From NCBI RefSeq assembly GCF_014698035.1, contig NZ_JACJSF010000065.1, positions 1 to 44,542 on the forward strand: DNA of 44,542 nt, read 5' to 3'. Positions 44,378 through 44,542 of this stretch are shown piece after piece. The position numbers and the translations under genes are program-made. The notes below the pieces were generated by a model. The model was not told the origin of the DNA. It saw only the letters and a program-made list of their open reading frames with translations, and made no database searches. Positions within the stretch are counted from its first letter, which is position 1. Each line of letters starts with the position of its first letter. The DNA is from Desmonostoc muscorum FACHB-395 (lineage in GTDB: Bacteria; Cyanobacteriota; Cyanobacteriia; Cyanobacteriales; Nostocaceae).

Positions 44378-44542
44378 AGAATTAGATAATTTGATAGAAA
44401 AGCAGAAATGTATACTTTTCGGATTGGGCAGATATCAATACTGCTCGGTTAAGGAAAAATAGATAGTGGAATAAATCATAATTTGTTCGCGTATGATTTA
44501 CGAGAACAAAAACAGCTAAAAACGTTGCTTGTACCTAAAGGC
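44378..44542. other. Right-hand end, nothing assigned
   Basis: About 165 AT-rich bases. An ATG at 44370, overlapping the glycosyltransferase stop, opens only 30 codons (MVEELDNLIEKQKC...) and is not supported as a gene. The window ends before another feature. Confidence 0.5.

Noticed and set aside
44370..44462. A 30-codon frame overlapping the end of the glycosyltransferase gene
   Set aside because: Too short, no family resemblance and no ribosome site. The overlap with the stop codon looks fortuitous.

Overview
The window is chromosomal DNA of a filamentous, very probably heterocyst-forming cyanobacterium of the Nostoc/Anabaena group. The evidence is a phycobilisome core gene (apcF), the divergent glnA and its small-protein inhibitor gifA with NtcA-type promoters, a patX gene carrying the RGSGR peptide, many HIP1 octamers (GCGATCGC), long AT-rich intergenic regions rich in dispersed palindromic repeats, and a large Ser/Thr-kinase/histidine-kinase fusion of the HstK type. 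From memory, apcF-glnA-gifA-(...)-patX is also the order in Anabaena PCC 7120.

Layout. 58-501: a frameshifted small conserved gene. 738-5728: nitrogen and heterocyst block: apcF (-), glnA (+), gifA (-), a SAM methyltransferase (+) and patX (-), with NtcA sites in front of glnA, gifA and patX and a TCCGGA (DIF-type) box inside a 35-bp palindrome in front of patX. 5836-9353: a FAD oxidoreductase and a PAS histidine kinase (both -). 9354-10535: a 1.2-kb gene-free stretch with a candidate structured RNA. 10536-16505: an unknown membrane-associated protein, a double-ABC oligopeptide-type ATPase, several small hypothetical genes (one between an inverted pair of dispersed repeats) and a thioredoxin. 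16642-17613: a DHFR/RibD-like reductase and an IS110-family transposase remnant. 17685-21207: ATPase and two permeases of a nucleoside-type (BMP family) ABC importer without its binding protein. 21328-23733: a small hypothetical, a DUF2214 membrane protein and a ClC channel/antiporter. 24250-28835: isoaspartyl peptidase, ATP-grasp ligase, alpha/beta hydrolase and an exported RidA-like protein, all on +. 29158-34575: the 1805-residue hybrid kinase. 34909-37368: a secreted two-partner-secretion adhesin between two inverted copies of a GTGTGGGAG-rich repeat. 37582-42124: sucrose-phosphate synthase-like glycosyltransferase (-) and glycogen debranching enzyme (+). 42441-44377: an NTF2-like exported protein followed 8 bases later by a family 2 glycosyltransferase.

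How the genes fit. GlnA makes glutamine and GifA inhibits it; the near-identical NtcA sites sit where they should activate glnA and repress gifA. PatX is the diffusible-inhibitor precursor class that acts on HetR, so nitrogen assimilation and heterocyst spacing genes lie within 4 kb. Sucrose synthesis and glycogen breakdown form a carbon-storage pair. Most other genes are single-gene units separated by repeat-rich spacers. The best candidates for new biology are the composite patX promoter, the structured RNA candidate near 9.9 kb, the adhesin flanked by inverted repeats, the asparaginase/ATP-grasp/hydrolase/RidA neighbourhood, and the non-coding leader of the IS110 remnant.

Limits: no tRNA, rRNA or CRISPR array was recognised. 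All calls rest on reading the sequence and remembered families; no search was run.
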